Assembly: GCA_963693365.1 (NCBI GenBank)
Contig: CAVNZM010000014.1
Coordinates: 5,580,001-5,644,000 of the forward strand
Length of the DNA: 64,000 nt
Direction: 5' to 3'
DNA from: Amoebidium appalachense
Lineage: Eukaryota > Ichthyosporea
Of this stretch, positions 42,394 through 52,889 are shown piece after piece. Below the pieces are notes generated by a model. That model was not told the DNA's origin, ran no database searches, and saw only the letters and a list, made by a program, of their open reading frames with translations. How positions within the stretch are numbered: the first letter of the stretch is position 1; the number at the start of each line of letters is the position of its first letter. The translations under genes and the position numbers were made by a program.

Positions 42394-44805
42394 CTACACC
42401 ATAAGCTTGATACCTACGGAGACACTGCTATGATAATAAATTAAATTCCTACGACTACGTTCACACTCCTCCTCGGTCTCCTCCCCCCCCTCCCCCTCCC
42501 CCCGTGTGTCTACGTGTATTTGCATCACCCCCCCCCCCCCCCGGCCCCCTCCCCCCACCGACTTTTTCACACCACGATTAAACTGAGGAATAACTCTCTT
42601 TGGCCTAGAGGGAGCACTAGGCAACTCCCTCTGCACTAATCTAGCCTCATAAGCACGAATAGAAAACGGGCAATCCAAATGAAACTCAGGCAACCACTGA
42701 TCTTCCTGATAACCTCCCTCAAAACGAATTAAATAATAATTTACCTTACCTTCCTTACCTTCGATAACCTTTTTATCCATAATTTTATCTACTGCAGCCT
42801 CCGATACATCCACCGACCCGTCATAGTCGGGGGTGAATGCATCTAACACTCGACGGCCCTCCGGCCGTTTAACCCTAAGGGCCCTATCATAATATTCCTT
42901 TATATCATCTACATTATAAAATCTAACATCACTCTCATTATCTAACCTCTGCACCTTATATTCCGTCGGACCTAACCTAGCCACTATTTTATACGGGCCA
43001 ATGAAAAGAGGCAACCATTTCTTACCATACTTACGAAGACCTTCCCCTTCACCCTTACCTTCCTGCTCCTGCTTATATCTCTTTTTCCTAGTATGATACC
43101 TAATTAAAACTAAAGTACCCTCGGCAAATTCACGTAACGGACGTGTGGACACGTCTGCACGTGTCTGTGCCTGCTGTGTACGGGCCAGAGCTGCATCACG
43201 TGCAGCCCGGGCCCGGGTTAGTAGCTGCTCCCGGAACTCAGTCCAGTGGGGATAAGTTAGTCGGTCAGCCCCCCCCATCGGCAAAAGTGCCATATCTAAC
43301 AAACTAATAGCCTCCTGCCCATAGACCAAATAAAACGGAGAAAACCCAGTCACAGCATGAGGGGTAGAATTATATGAATGAGCAATAAACCGAGACATAT
43401 GATCCCAATCATTAGCCTCCACATCCACCATTTTGCCAAAGGACTTCTGAAACACTGCATGCACACGTTCAGAGATGGCATTTGCTTGAGGGTGATATGC
43501 AGACGTAGTGATATGAGCTACCCTTAAAATTTTACACACCTCCGACACCAACTGATTTAAAAACACACGACTCCTATCCGTTAACAAAACACGAGGACAA
43601 CCAAACCTAAGACAAATTTCATCCACAAAAATACGAGCAAACAAAACGGCATTAGCAGTGGGGAGAGGAAAAACTTCAACCCAACGAGTGGCCACATCGG
43701 TGACGGTAACAAGAACAGTGTTACCCTCAACCGTAGAATTAAAAGGACCGACCACATCCACTGCTACCCTTTCAAACATACGAACATTAAAATCCCTAAT
43801 AAACGACGGGCGGGAACGAGAGTGGGGACTCTCATTCCTTTCCTGACAATGCATGCATGACAACACATAATCCCTCACCTCCCTACTCATACCCGGCCAA
43901 AAATACGAACGATTAACACGAAGCAACGTCCTATTTACACCTAAATGACCAGCCATGGGATGCTCATGCACCATATGCAAAACCTCAGGCACAAGTGCCG
44001 TCGGGACCCAAACTCGGTGTCCGTCTGGCCCAGAACAATGATAAACTAAATCCTGCTCAACCTGACACATTTTTGCTAACTTAGCTACCTTAATCATCTG
44101 CCTTTTATTTTTAAATTTAATCGAATCAACCGGCCCCTTTAAATAATTCTTAACCAGACCAATCAACACATCTTCCTCCTGAGCTAAGATCAAAGCCGTA
44201 GGTGCTAAGGCAGGGGCCGAGCCATGAGACTCGGTCCCGACCTCAGACACGGACAAATACCTCCCCCCCCCTCCCCTACACTTATAAGCAAGCAACCCCG
44301 GAGCCCAAGAAGACACATCAACAGACACAGCATCTATTCCTTTCTGCTCACTCTCCCCCCCCTTCCCCCCCTCCCCCCCCCCGTCTTTCACTAGCCCCCC
44401 CTCCCCCTCCTTCTCTTCTTCAAACAAAATACTAGCAGCACGAGAGAGAGCATCACAGTCAACCATTGTTTCACCCTTGGCATAAAACAATTTATAGGAG
44501 AACTCACCGAGAGCCGCGGCCCACTTCTGCATCCTCTCGTTGACCAGACGAGTGGTGCCGGCCATGGCTAGGCAGGGCTTGTGGTCGGTGTAGACCTCAA
44601 ACGTCCTGCCTGCGAGTATATACCTCCATGCCTGTGAGACTGCCCAAAAGATAGCATGGGACTCTCTCTCCGGATTGCGATATCTACGTTCACTTTTACT
44701 AAATGAACGACTAGCATAAGCAATCACTCTATCCTGCCCCTCCTGCACTTGATATAACACTGCCCCCTCAGCAACCTTACTTGCATCACACCGAACTTTA
44801 AACAT
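42394..44805 (-). pseudogene. Chromovirus Pol, C-terminal part: RNase H, integrase, chromodomain
   Basis: Open frame of 803 codons that joins the reverse transcriptase only by a frame change at the C-run near 44810. RNase H spans about 1-125 with Asp7, Glu48, Asp74 and Asp118. The integrase zinc domain has His280, His287, Cys317 and Cys320. The catalytic core has Asp350 (VAVDVVGPF), Asp410 (in LLTDRSRVF, unusual around the residue) and Glu446 (AISERVHAVF). A GPY/F-like region (FIGPYKIVARLGPTEYKVQ) follows. A chromodomain lies at about 655-715 (VDKIMDKKV...YYLIRFEGGYQEDQWLPE), the hallmark of chromoviruses, which targets insertion to marked chromatin. It is intact within itself but cannot be made without the upstream frames. 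Confidence 0.9.
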
Positions 44806-44818
44806 CCCCCCCCCCCCC

Positions 44819-45735
44819 CGGCCGAAAAATCAGGATGAACAAGCATACTCGAAGACTGCAAAGCTAACTTAAGCTTTTTGAAAGCAGAAACAGCATCAAC
44901 ATTCCAATCTATTCTGTTCTTCTTCTCCCCCCCCGTCTGACTAGTTAACGGCAAAGCAAGCATACTATAATCCTTAATATAACGACGAAGATAATTAGTT
45001 AAACCTAAAAATTGCCTTAGTTGAGTGACAGTCTGAGGACGGGGCCACTCAACTATGGCCCGGATTTTCTCCGGATCAGGGGAAAGACCATTACTAGACA
45101 CAATATGACCTAAAAACTTAACCTCCGGCACACCAATCACAGTCTTGCTACCGCTAATACGAAGACCAGACTCACCCAAAGCTAAAAATACTTTTTCACA
45201 ATTATTTACTAACTCTTCAAATGACCTACCTTTAATTAAAACATCATCCAAATAAGGGTGGCATACATCCAAATGAGGGTGGAGAATTTTATACATTACC
45301 CGGCACAACATAGCTGGCGGAGGAGAGCAAACCCATCGGCACCACCTTGTACTGGAACAGCTGGTCACCCAGTGCAAAGGCAGTCTTCTCCTTGCTGCTC
45401 TCCTCCAACCTTATCTGCCAAAAAGCTGCTTTTAAATCAAGTTTAGCAAAGTGAGTATAGCTGTGCAGCTGTGAAAGCTGCTCGTCTATGTTAGGGAGAG
45501 GCCATTGGTCTGCCTGAGTGATCCGATTCAGAGCCCTGTAATCGTTCACTAGACGCCAAGACCCGTCGGGCTTCTTAACCAATAGCACCGGACTTCTCCA
45601 CGGACTCGAACTATGCTCCACATGACCCTTTTTTAACATATCACTCACTATTATTAGCGCATCCGACAATTTATACTGCTCCATTCTATAGCTAGGCATC
45701 ACTACCGGCCTATTATCACCTGTGTCGATCTGCAT
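44819..45735 (-). pseudogene. Chromovirus reverse transcriptase, split in two frames
   Basis: 45735-45289 has KPDGSWRLVNDYRALN, FAKLDLKAAFWQI and FQYKVVPMGL. The frame changes near 45320, and 45377-44820 continues with the catalytic YLDDVLI, VKFLGHIVSSNG and FLGLTNYLRRYI. Both catalytic motifs (LDLKAAF and YLDD) are intact. The breaks near 45320 and 44810 (the second in a C-run) prevent translation as one protein. Confidence 0.92.
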
Positions 45736-47132
45736 TTCAAACCCTTTAACTCTTCGTTATCATCGGCCAGAAATGCAAACCGAGTCCTATCAAATAACTT
45801 AGCTAGCAATTTTTTCTGTTCTACCGTCCAATCCCCCTCCTTCATACCAAACGGCAATACTAACTCCGGGTTACCCCCATCACAAGTGGATGCATCCTTA
45901 TTCACCGGAGTGCCACTTAACATTTCACCTCCTGTATTACTAACATCGGTGCTGCTCGGGGTGAGGTTGAGGTACCTCCGGATATAGGCGGTCACCCTTA
46001 GCACCCCCCCTCCCCCCGGCACACCCATGCCCCCGGGCAATTCCTGATGAGTTAGTGCATGTATGTGGGGGGCCAGGTCTGTGGCCACCCTGCCCCCCAC
46101 GGTGTTGGTTAACCCGTCAGATCCACGGGTTAGACCAACACCCTCCCCCCCTGCCTGCACATTCTCACACCCGGGGTGACCCTCCTTCCTCTTGGGGGTC
46201 GGGGGAGTGCCAGTGGGACCGGTGCTGTCCCGGTCCCCCCCCCCATCGTGTCGGGTGACATTTTGGTGGCCAACGTTAAATAAAGTTGTTCCCCCTCCTC
46301 CTGAGTCACCCTTCGAGCCGGCATCCTCCTTTTGGGTAATAAGAGAGACCTCTATACTACCAATCTCATTAGTGAAACTACCGACGGAAACACCTGACCT
46401 AATCACTATAGGCTCGATGCCCGGATTCACTAATTCTATTTCTATTGTCTTATCCGGCCATACCCTACTAAGGGTCCATTGAGCGACCTCCTGAAATGGG
46501 GTTTTCGGAGTAAAAACCCCTAAATCCCCTATCCTAACATGATTGCCGGCCCGGACACGTACCGTTTGGCACTGATAAGGCTCGATTACTACTTCAGCTA
46601 CCGTTCTAGCACCAGACTGATAACCGTCGAGCCCATCATGGGTTTTAATTTTAACGCCGGACTGCAATTCTAAAACATTCGTACGTTCAAACAAAGCATT
46701 CACATGTCTACGGAAAAATGGGGCTCCCAACAAAACACTTTGAGCTAAATCCTTAACCACATAACAAGCAATATGCATAGCCTGGCCACCTATCTCACAC
46801 GGCAACACACAAACACCTTCCACAGACATACTACTATTATTAGCACTACCTAAGGCTGTGCTAGAAGCATCTAAAATAGGAATTTCCCCCCCGGCCTGAT
46901 TAAAACGACGAATAAACGAAGCATGCACACAATTAACCTGAGCCCCTCCATCGAGCAAAGCAACAGCCTTCAACTTACCATCAGCTAACCATACGTCTAT
47001 ATAATGCCGGCTAAAACCAACTAAATCCTCCTCCAATTCAAGCAACACATCATCACTCACACCCAATCCCTGCCCACGCAGACTCACACCCTCGATACCT
47101 ACGTGCAACATACCTACCTGTGGTGCCTGCAC
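45702..47132 (-). pseudogene. Chromovirus protease and linker
   Basis: 476-codon frame. The retropepsin-like motif is ALLDGGAQVNCVH with a downstream VLLGAPFF. The residue after the catalytic Asp is Gly where retropepsins have Thr or Ser. A long Gly/Pro/Thr-rich linker with low-complexity runs (about residues 270-400) precedes the reverse transcriptase. The frame ends at 45702, and the RT frame starts in another phase at about 45735, so there is an indel or programmed shift here. Confidence 0.75.
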
Positions 47133-47702
47133 GGGTGGGGTGGGGTGTGTATGTGATGTGGGTGGTGGTGGAGTGTGTGTGTGTGGTGTGTGGGTGGGTG
47201 GTCACGGTGTGTGTGTGTTTGGTGTATGTGTGGGTGTGTGTGTGGGTGTAGGTGTGTCTGCAACCGTCGTATGTTGTTGTGGTGGTGTGTTTCTACGTGT
47301 CTGTGCCTTCCCCCCCCTTCCCCCTTTACTCGTGTGTGTCCCCCCCCCTCCCGGAAACAATGGCACAGAAACCCCCTCCGGTGTGGTTAGAACAAACACC
47401 GGGTTGGGACAAGAAACACTGAGACCATCCACTTGTGACTGGGGAACCTCCCCCAACCACAAAACATTCACACCATTCATACCTTTGGTAGAGTCACCCC
47501 ACAAACATTCATGCCATACCACCTCGACGTTGTCTTGAGGACCCACGACGATGCCCGGCTCCCACACGTATCGGGGCGGTGAGGGGGCAAAGGGAAGCTT
47601 AACCTGGGGTGGGGGAGGGTGAAGGTTCTCTGCAACCTGGGGGGGACCGATACTGTCCCCCCCCCCTCCCTCAGTGACCCCAGCCTCCCCCTCCCCCGGA
47701 AC
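47133..47702 (-). other. Gag-Pol junction region of the chromovirus, repeat-rich
   Basis: The minus strand has an open segment at 47567-47202 (MWEPGIVVGPQDNVEVVWHE onward) in the same phase as the zinc knuckle and protease but bounded by stops. On the plus strand this part is GTG/GGTGT-rich (47130-47310), so expansion of simple sequence has probably broken the polyprotein. Confidence 0.55.
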
Positions 47703-47950
47703 TCAATAGCTCTTGTAACTACGGCAATATGCAGCAGAGTGCCCTTGCCGGCCACAAAAGTAACATGCACCAAAGAAGGGGCCAGGGGGGACTTCAAAAC
47801 CTTGGCGCAAAGCATAACCGGGAGCCCGGTCATGCTGGGGGGGCCCACCGTGTGCACCACGGCCCCCCCTTCCCCCCTGCCCCCCTCGGCCTCTCTCACC
47901 ACCATTTCCACCCCCTCCCTCTACCCTGCCCACCACCACGAGCAAGATAA
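47703..47950 (-). pseudogene. Gag C-terminal zinc knuckle in a shifted frame
   Basis: ACYFCGRQGHSAAYCRSYKSY fits CX2CX4HX4C and is the expected Gag nucleocapsid motif. It is in a different phase from the main gag frame, which ends at 47896 in an RGG-rich stretch. The two overlap within the Gly/Arg-rich region, where a slip or indel could join them. Confidence 0.75.
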
Positions 47951-49038
47951 GGGACAAACCTCTCGGTGAACTGCTGCTGTTGTCCTCCACGTCCACCGCG
48001 CCCACGACCGCCGTGTCCACCCCGGTCGCCGCCACGGCCACCCCGGAAGCCGAAGCCCCCTCGGCCAGAGAAGACGGCTTGGGAGAGCTCGGCAACCTGC
48101 TTGACCAACATGGTGAGTGCATCTGGCTGTTCACCCTCTTTTTTCTCTTTTTCCCCCTTCTGTCCACTCTCCTTCTTTTTCTTGTCTACTTCCATCGCCT
48201 CCTTTTTATCCCTCTTATTGAACTTTACCTTGTGCATGGCAAGCAAGTGACGTTTAACATGCAACACCACCTCATCTACATCATCATGCTCCCCAAACAT
48301 GCGTGCAGTGTCTGTGTTTACAGAGAGAGCCTTACGAGCAAACTCGAACTTTTCCCTATCACTCACGTCACCAGCTAACTCACAAAGGTCTTCAAAGACC
48401 CGATATTCCCTCTCAAAGAATGCACGAGCTTCTACGGGGGACATATCTAAAGTGGGAAAGGTATACTTCCATTCTCGTAGCTGGGCCCGGAAGGTACGGC
48501 GCCGGTCGGCCGTCAGGTATCGGCCGACGAGCCGGGCCGTATACTCGAGCTCGTTTTCCGGCCGTGTGAAGGCCTCGAGCTCCCCGTCCACGTCGTCGGT
48601 GCTGTTCTCGTCCTCGTCGTCGGGGATGAATCGTGCGGCCAGACGTTTCTGGCCGAGCGTCTGGGACACCATCTCGTCCCTCCCCTCGTCGTACTGCTGC
48701 TCGTATATACGAGCCGTCACCTGGGGGGCCTGCTCGGCCCGGTACGGGTGCTCCTCCATAAGGGTGCATAAGTCGGCCATAGTCTTGTGGTCGATGCACT
48801 CCTTGATCATTAGGCACGAGGCCGCCACAGTGGGGGCCTTCTTAGTGTCTAACACTAGTGTGGGTGTGTTAGCTAGGAGTGTCCTAAGCCACCTAGGTAT
48901 TTCCGAGTCATGTTTGAGTGTAAAACTGAAAGCTGTGGTCTGTCTAACGTCTAGTGTATGAACCTGTGGTACCTGTGTGTGCAGGGAGCTATCCTCCGCT
49001 GCCAATGCGTAGAACATATCTACGTTGAACTTAGCCAT
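47896..49038 (-). CDS. Chromovirus Gag, main frame
   Basis: From MAKFNVDMFYALAA (start chosen at 49038; the frame is open another 37 codons upstream but that part is Lys/His low complexity) to a stop at 47896, about 380 residues. The middle part (about 60-270) is helical and charged, as in Ty3-type capsids, with a LVGRYLTADRRRTFRAQLRE segment. It continues into a Lys-rich region and an RGG box (GFRGGRGGDRGGHGGRGRGG). It would form virus-like particles and bind RNA; the zinc knuckle is in another frame. Confidence 0.82.
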   Translation of the reverse strand: MAKFNVDMFYALAAEDSSLHTQVPQVHTLDVRQTTAFSFTLKHDSEIPRWLRTLLANTPTLVLDTKKAPTVAASCLMIKECIDHKTMADLCTLMEEHPYRAEQAPQVTARIYEQQYDEGRDEMVSQTLGQKRLAARFIPDDEDENSTDDVDGELEAFTRPENELEYTARLVGRYLTADRRRTFRAQLREWKYTFPTLDMSPVEARAFFEREYRVFEDLCELAGDVSDREKFEFARKALSVNTDTARMFGEHDDVDEVVLHVKRHLLAMHKVKFNKRDKKEAMEVDKKKKESGQKGEKEKKEGEQPDALTMLVKQVAELSQAVFSGRGGFGFRGGRGGDRGGHGGRGRGGRGGQQQQFTERFVPYLARGGGQGRGRGWKWW

Positions 49039-49195
49039 TGTGTGGTGTGTGCCCGAACTCGTGTGGTTGTGTTTATGTTTTTTTTTTTTTGTTTGTTTTT
49101 TTTTTGTTGTGTGTTTGAGGTGTAGCAACAGCCCAGAAGGAACTGTCACCGCGTTACCCTAGCGCGAAAAACCGCACTAAAAGAAAGGTGTAGCT

Positions 49196-49910
49196 TGTCG
49201 TATCCTATTATGTATGTACTAGAGACGCGGCACTCTACTAAGTGTACACACACGAAAAGGAACGAACGTGTACGGAAAAACGGTAAAGTTTATTCAGACC
49301 AGGCTCCGACGGGCAAAACTTAGATCCGTACGGAATGAGGCTAAGTCACAACTGAGGCCATCAAGGCCGTGCCCTCAAAGATCATCATCACCTGGCCCCC
49401 CTACGATGCCACATTCCAAACATTCCGATCTACTTTATTGTGCGCCTGCACGAGCTAAGTCGATCTACTCAAAACAATATATTTATCCATGCCTCACCCC
49501 TCACCCTCCCCCTAGTGGCACCGCAGAGTCTAAATCTACATTTCATACTATCCTCCCCCCCCCTCCCTCCCCCCTTTCATCTACATCGAAATATATAAAT
49601 ACGTTTGGCAACATACACAATCAAACCTTGCCAATACTTACAAAAGGGCTTCTGCCCGAACAATCACATTCCTAAGTCCTCCTACGATCTATCCTACACA
49701 CTAATTAGAATTCTATTGGTCGGCTGCCCCAGCTGACGTGGTCCTGCCCTGCGCCGGCAGAGGCAAGATGCACGCAGCTGTACAGCTATCTTGAGGCCCC
49801 GGACTTGATCTTGATGATCTGTGGACCCGGGCCACCCCCCCCCCCCCCCCCCCCCCCCGATCTCGATCGTAGACTTAGGCTGATCTGCTGAGACGGATTA
49901 GTATATGTCA
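49196..49910 (-). repeat. 5' LTR of the chromovirus
   Basis: 715 bp, very similar to the 3' LTR. Read on the minus strand, a TATA-like TTTATATATTT lies upstream of a probable start region near the G/A-rich GATGAAAGGGG. The sequence after the LTR end (AGCTACACCTTTC...) does not contain TGG. Confidence 0.95.
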
Positions 49911-49918
49911 TTCTGGAT

Positions 49919-50125
49919 ACTTCACTTTAAATTCGATCTCTTAGTTGTCACGTCAACTTTTTTACCCGATTCTTCACCACGGCAGGTATATAAAGGCTTT
50001 CGTTTCTCTTTTTGTGGGGACTTCACTTTCACTTCGATCAAGACTTAGCTGTCACGTCAACTTTTTTTCCCGATTCTTCACCATGGCTGAGGTATATAAA
50101 GGCTTTCTGTTGTTTCTTCTTTTTG
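49919..50125 (+). promoter_or_regulatory. Tandem promoter-like repeat, two ~103-bp units with TATA boxes
   Basis: Unit 1 starts at 49919 and unit 2 at 50020, both with ACTTCACTTT. Each has TGTCACGTCAACTTTTTT (CRE-like TCACGTCA), CCCGATTCTTCACCA and TATATAAAGGCTTT (TATATAAAG at 49987-49995 and 50093-50101), then CTTTTTGTGG. A TATA box 106 bp apart in direct repeat suggests duplicated core promoters reading right. Unit 2 alone also has ACCATGGCTGAGG, opening a 40-codon frame (50083-50205) with a hydrophobic stretch and no known match. Confidence 0.6.
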
Positions 50126-50205
50126 TGGTGGGAGGGAGTCCCACTCAGGGGAACGTGACTGCAGCGTGTGTGGTGTGGCCTGGTGTATTCCTAGTACTGC
50201 TGTGA

Positions 50206-50698
50206 GAGTGTGCAGTGGGGGCATCTCCCTTTCGAAATTCGCGGAGTTTCTCGCTTGAGAAGTGGTTTCTTCAACGCCTGGTGGTCCACTGCAACCTATG
50301 CCAGTAACTTCTACACGCTGTCTACGCTTCTACGCGACCTATTGGCGGTGGGCTGCTGCAACTTCAAGTTAAGCTTCTTCAGCTACCTTTGCGCTGCATG
50401 AGTGGAGGGGCGACTACTTGGTCGTCGGGGAGCTTTCCAAGTGACTGCCAGTCCTTAGCCTCAGAGGCTCCAGTCGTATGGCAATGACCGGGTTTGCTTG
50501 CATGCATTCTGTAATTGTGTTAGTCTGTGAGTCCTGCCACAACTAGGCGACCTTCAAGTTATCAGAGAGCTAGATGCAGTTTCTCCGGGTTATCTAGGGG
50601 CCGGGCCCGTTGGGATTGTTTTTAGCTCAGATTTGGTCTGCATTGCTCTTTTAGAGGCTGACTTGCTTGCTGTGCCTCAATAGATTTTGAGGGGGACC
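50206..50698 (+). other. Unassigned, possibly internal part of a second LTR element
   Basis: No recognisable coding sequence. It ends with GATTTTGAGGGGGACC, a polypurine-like tract directly before a TGTAACAG terminus, so it may be the 3' non-coding end of an otherwise lost LTR retrotransposon. Confidence 0.35.
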
Positions 50699-50957
50699 TG
50701 TAACAGTTGGGAAGGAGCAGTAATGATGTCTTCTTGCGGAGTGTGGTCTGGTCAACATTGATGCATATGACTAGTTGGAGCAAACTAGTTTCACGCATAC
50801 ACGCCTACGTACACTTAAGGTTTTGCCCGCTGGTGTCCTTTGTCACTTGTCGCTTTATTTTTATTTCGTAGCTTTGGCTTTTTCAGTTCTATAATTGGTG
50901 GTTATGTAGCCTGTGGCTGCACGTTGCCTTCATCAACGGATCAATAAACCTGAGTCA
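50699..50957 (+). repeat. Candidate 3' LTR of a second retroelement
   Basis: Begins TGTAACAGTTGGGAAGG after a polypurine-like tract, contains AATAAA at 50943-50948 and ends CCTGAGTCA. TG...CA ends and a ~260-bp size fit a short LTR. A matching 5' LTR is not in the window, so this stays tentative. Confidence 0.35.
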
Positions 50958-50989
50958 AAAGAAAAATAGTATCTGTACATATCCAATGA

Positions 50990-51238
50990 TTGGCCCTTTT
51001 TGCGGCTGTATACCGGATCTACAAGATCTGCACTCTGTGGACCGTGTGGATATTCTGGATAGTATCTGTACATATCCATTGGCCCAAGAGATCTAGATTT
51101 AGATCGTCGGCCACTGACGCCAGTAGCCGACAATCTAGATCTAGATCTCTTGGTCCAATGGATATGTACAGATACTATCCAGAATATCCACACTGTCCAC
51201 AGTACGTACTGCAGATCTTGTAGACCTGGTCAGCCGCC

Positions 51239-51268
<30 letters not shown>
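50990..51268. repeat. Fold-back repeat with ~110-bp arms (uninterrupted host repeat)
   Basis: Left arm about 51002-51110 (GCGGCTGTATACCGGATCTA ... GGATATTCTGGATAGTATCT ... TCCATTGG ... AGATCTAGATTTAGATCGTC) and right arm about 51122-51238 in reverse complement, followed by a 27-base A-run. Both arms carry the sequences that flank the pogo-like element and the chromovirus, with single copies of TA and TTCTG at the respective sites. Confidence 0.9.
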
Positions 51269-51270
<2 letters not shown>

Positions 51271-51807
51271 ATATCTCCACATACGATGTCTATCTGATAC
51301 GTTATATCTCCACATAAATATCTGTATGATGTAAGTGTAACATCGATTTGTACATGTATATCTTGTTGAGTGGAAGTACTGTTGGCCTTGGTGCCGACAT
51401 CTCATCACAGCTCACCTACATGTTGTTAATAAACAGCACATCCCCCCCCCTTAAGGTACGGCTGATGTACTGGCACAGTTGGGGCGGAGGCATTCCTAAA
51501 CCACCGGGACCTACGTAGTAGGAGTCTTTGTCGGGTAGAGGAATGGCCAGCAAGAGAGTCTGGAGGGGTCACGGTACGTCACATGAGTCTGGAGGTGTTC
51601 GTCACGGCATGTTTGGTTTTGCTAGGAATTCTTTGTGGATGGGGCATGCTGACTCAGTGGTTGTATGATGATGGTGTCTGGTTGTATCATGTCTGTTGCT
51701 ATGTTCAACTCGATATAACATTGTGCCAGGGGCATGGGGTTTTGGGTGCAGGTTGTGGACAGGGGCAGAGGTGCATCTACAGGGCAACGTCGGTGGCGGT
51801 TCATATC
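51269..51807. other. Stretch without a recognised gene
   Basis: It contains a short local duplication (GTTATATCTCCACATA at about 51269 and 51301) and a 10-base C-run. A 76-codon frame at 51583 has no domain. Confidence 0.5.
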
Positions 51808-51871
51808 CAGTAGGCCGTCGAATGTGGCTGGGCCTCCGGCAGTGTCCACGCAATAAAAAGTGTGTAAACCC
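51808..51871 (+). mobile_element. LINE 3'-end fragment, 64 bp
   Basis: CAGTAGGCCGTCGAATG ... CACGCAATAAAAAGTGTGTA ... ACCC matches the last 64 bp of the LINE 3' UTR in the same orientation as the full-length copy. It is an extreme 5' truncation. No flanking duplication was recognised. Confidence 0.9.
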
Positions 51872-52079
51872 CTCCTTGTTTTGGGGTTGGGTTGGGTACT
51901 AACCATGGTGGGGTGGTGCATGGATGCATGTATATGTTTTATGTTATAATATGTTAAATGTTGCTTCCTGCATGGGTAGCGGTAGTTGTAGTCGCTCAGC
52001 ACATAACTTTATTTTGTTTTTAGGTAGTTTTTACTGATGTGGAACTCAGTTATTTTCTGTGCGAAGGGGGATCCGGAGT

Positions 52080-52700
52080 TGTCATGTGCTGAGCTGATTC
52101 CGAAGGAAGTTCGTATTAGTCTGCTTCTACATTTTATGTTTTGGTAAGTGAATTTCGGGGGTTTTCCTGCATAGTGTCTGGGTTCTATGAGGTGTATGGG
52201 CAGATTGTTCAGAGGTATGGGGAGAATCTGATGCAGCGGCGGCTGATAGTTTGGTGCGCGCGTGCATACTCCATGGCCTCTGCGTAGTCTTCATGTTATA
52301 TGTTGTATTGATTCTTGCTGTGTGCTTGGCGAGACCCATGTTGCCTGCTTGCGTGTGTGTATGCTTATATGTATTGTGAGTAGTTTAAAGGTGCACGTGT
52401 GTGCGTGTTGTAGTGCTGTAGGGGTGTGTGAGGTGGCGGTAGCCAGTGGTGTGGAGTGTGTGTAGCCCGTGGGGGTGGGAGTGTTGTGATTGGCTGAATG
52501 TCACTGTGGTATTTGTCTGGCCAGTGGGCCGCGTGTCTATGTCTGTGAAGTGTCTCGCGGGGTCGCGGGCATTCGGAGTTCTTCTGAGAGCACGTTTGTT
52601 CGTCTCCCACCCAACTCAAAAAAAAAGTTCATACGTCTACACAGTTTCAAGCCCCTTTTAAGTGTACATGTGCAGTTAGTTAGAGTCGTTCGTATAATGT
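52080..52700 (+). repeat. ~580-bp dispersed repeat, copy 2
   Basis: Same order as 40513-41096, with an extra CGAAGGAAGT near 52100 and other small indels. It lies directly before the DIRS-like coding fragment, which suggests it may be part of that element family, with copy 1 inserted into the pogo-like element. Confidence 0.85.
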
Positions 52701-52889
52701 AACACGCTAGGTCGTGATACGACAGTTGTTAGTTTGCGTGCGGCGGTGCCTCATGTACTCACGGTTGTCCGGCCGGTGTATGGTGCTCTACGCGGCGGGA
52801 ACTGGCGTAGCCTAAAGTTTGTGCGGTTAGCGGGTCGGCAGCTACCGTAACGCATTATCGGTAAAACCATGGGTAATACTATAATAGGT

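Larger units (their letters stand above)
41527..49915 (-). mobile_element. Ty3/gypsy chromovirus LTR retrotransposon, near full length
   Basis: LTRs at 41532-42248 and 49196-49910 enclose, on the minus strand, gag, protease, reverse transcriptase, RNase H, integrase and chromodomain. The 5-bp target duplication TTCTG is at 41527-41531 and 49911-49915. The LTRs differ at only about half a dozen positions plus G-run length, so insertion is recent, yet the coding region has several frame breaks, many near C/G-runs. These could be real decay or homopolymer errors in the assembly. A G-rich polypurine tract abuts the 3' LTR (about 42250-42276). No TGG-type tRNA primer-binding site follows the 5' LTR. 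Confidence 0.95.

Noticed and set aside
48299-48961. 220-codon plus-strand frame opposite Gag
   Set aside because: Shadow of the gag frame; serine/arginine-rich with no domain.
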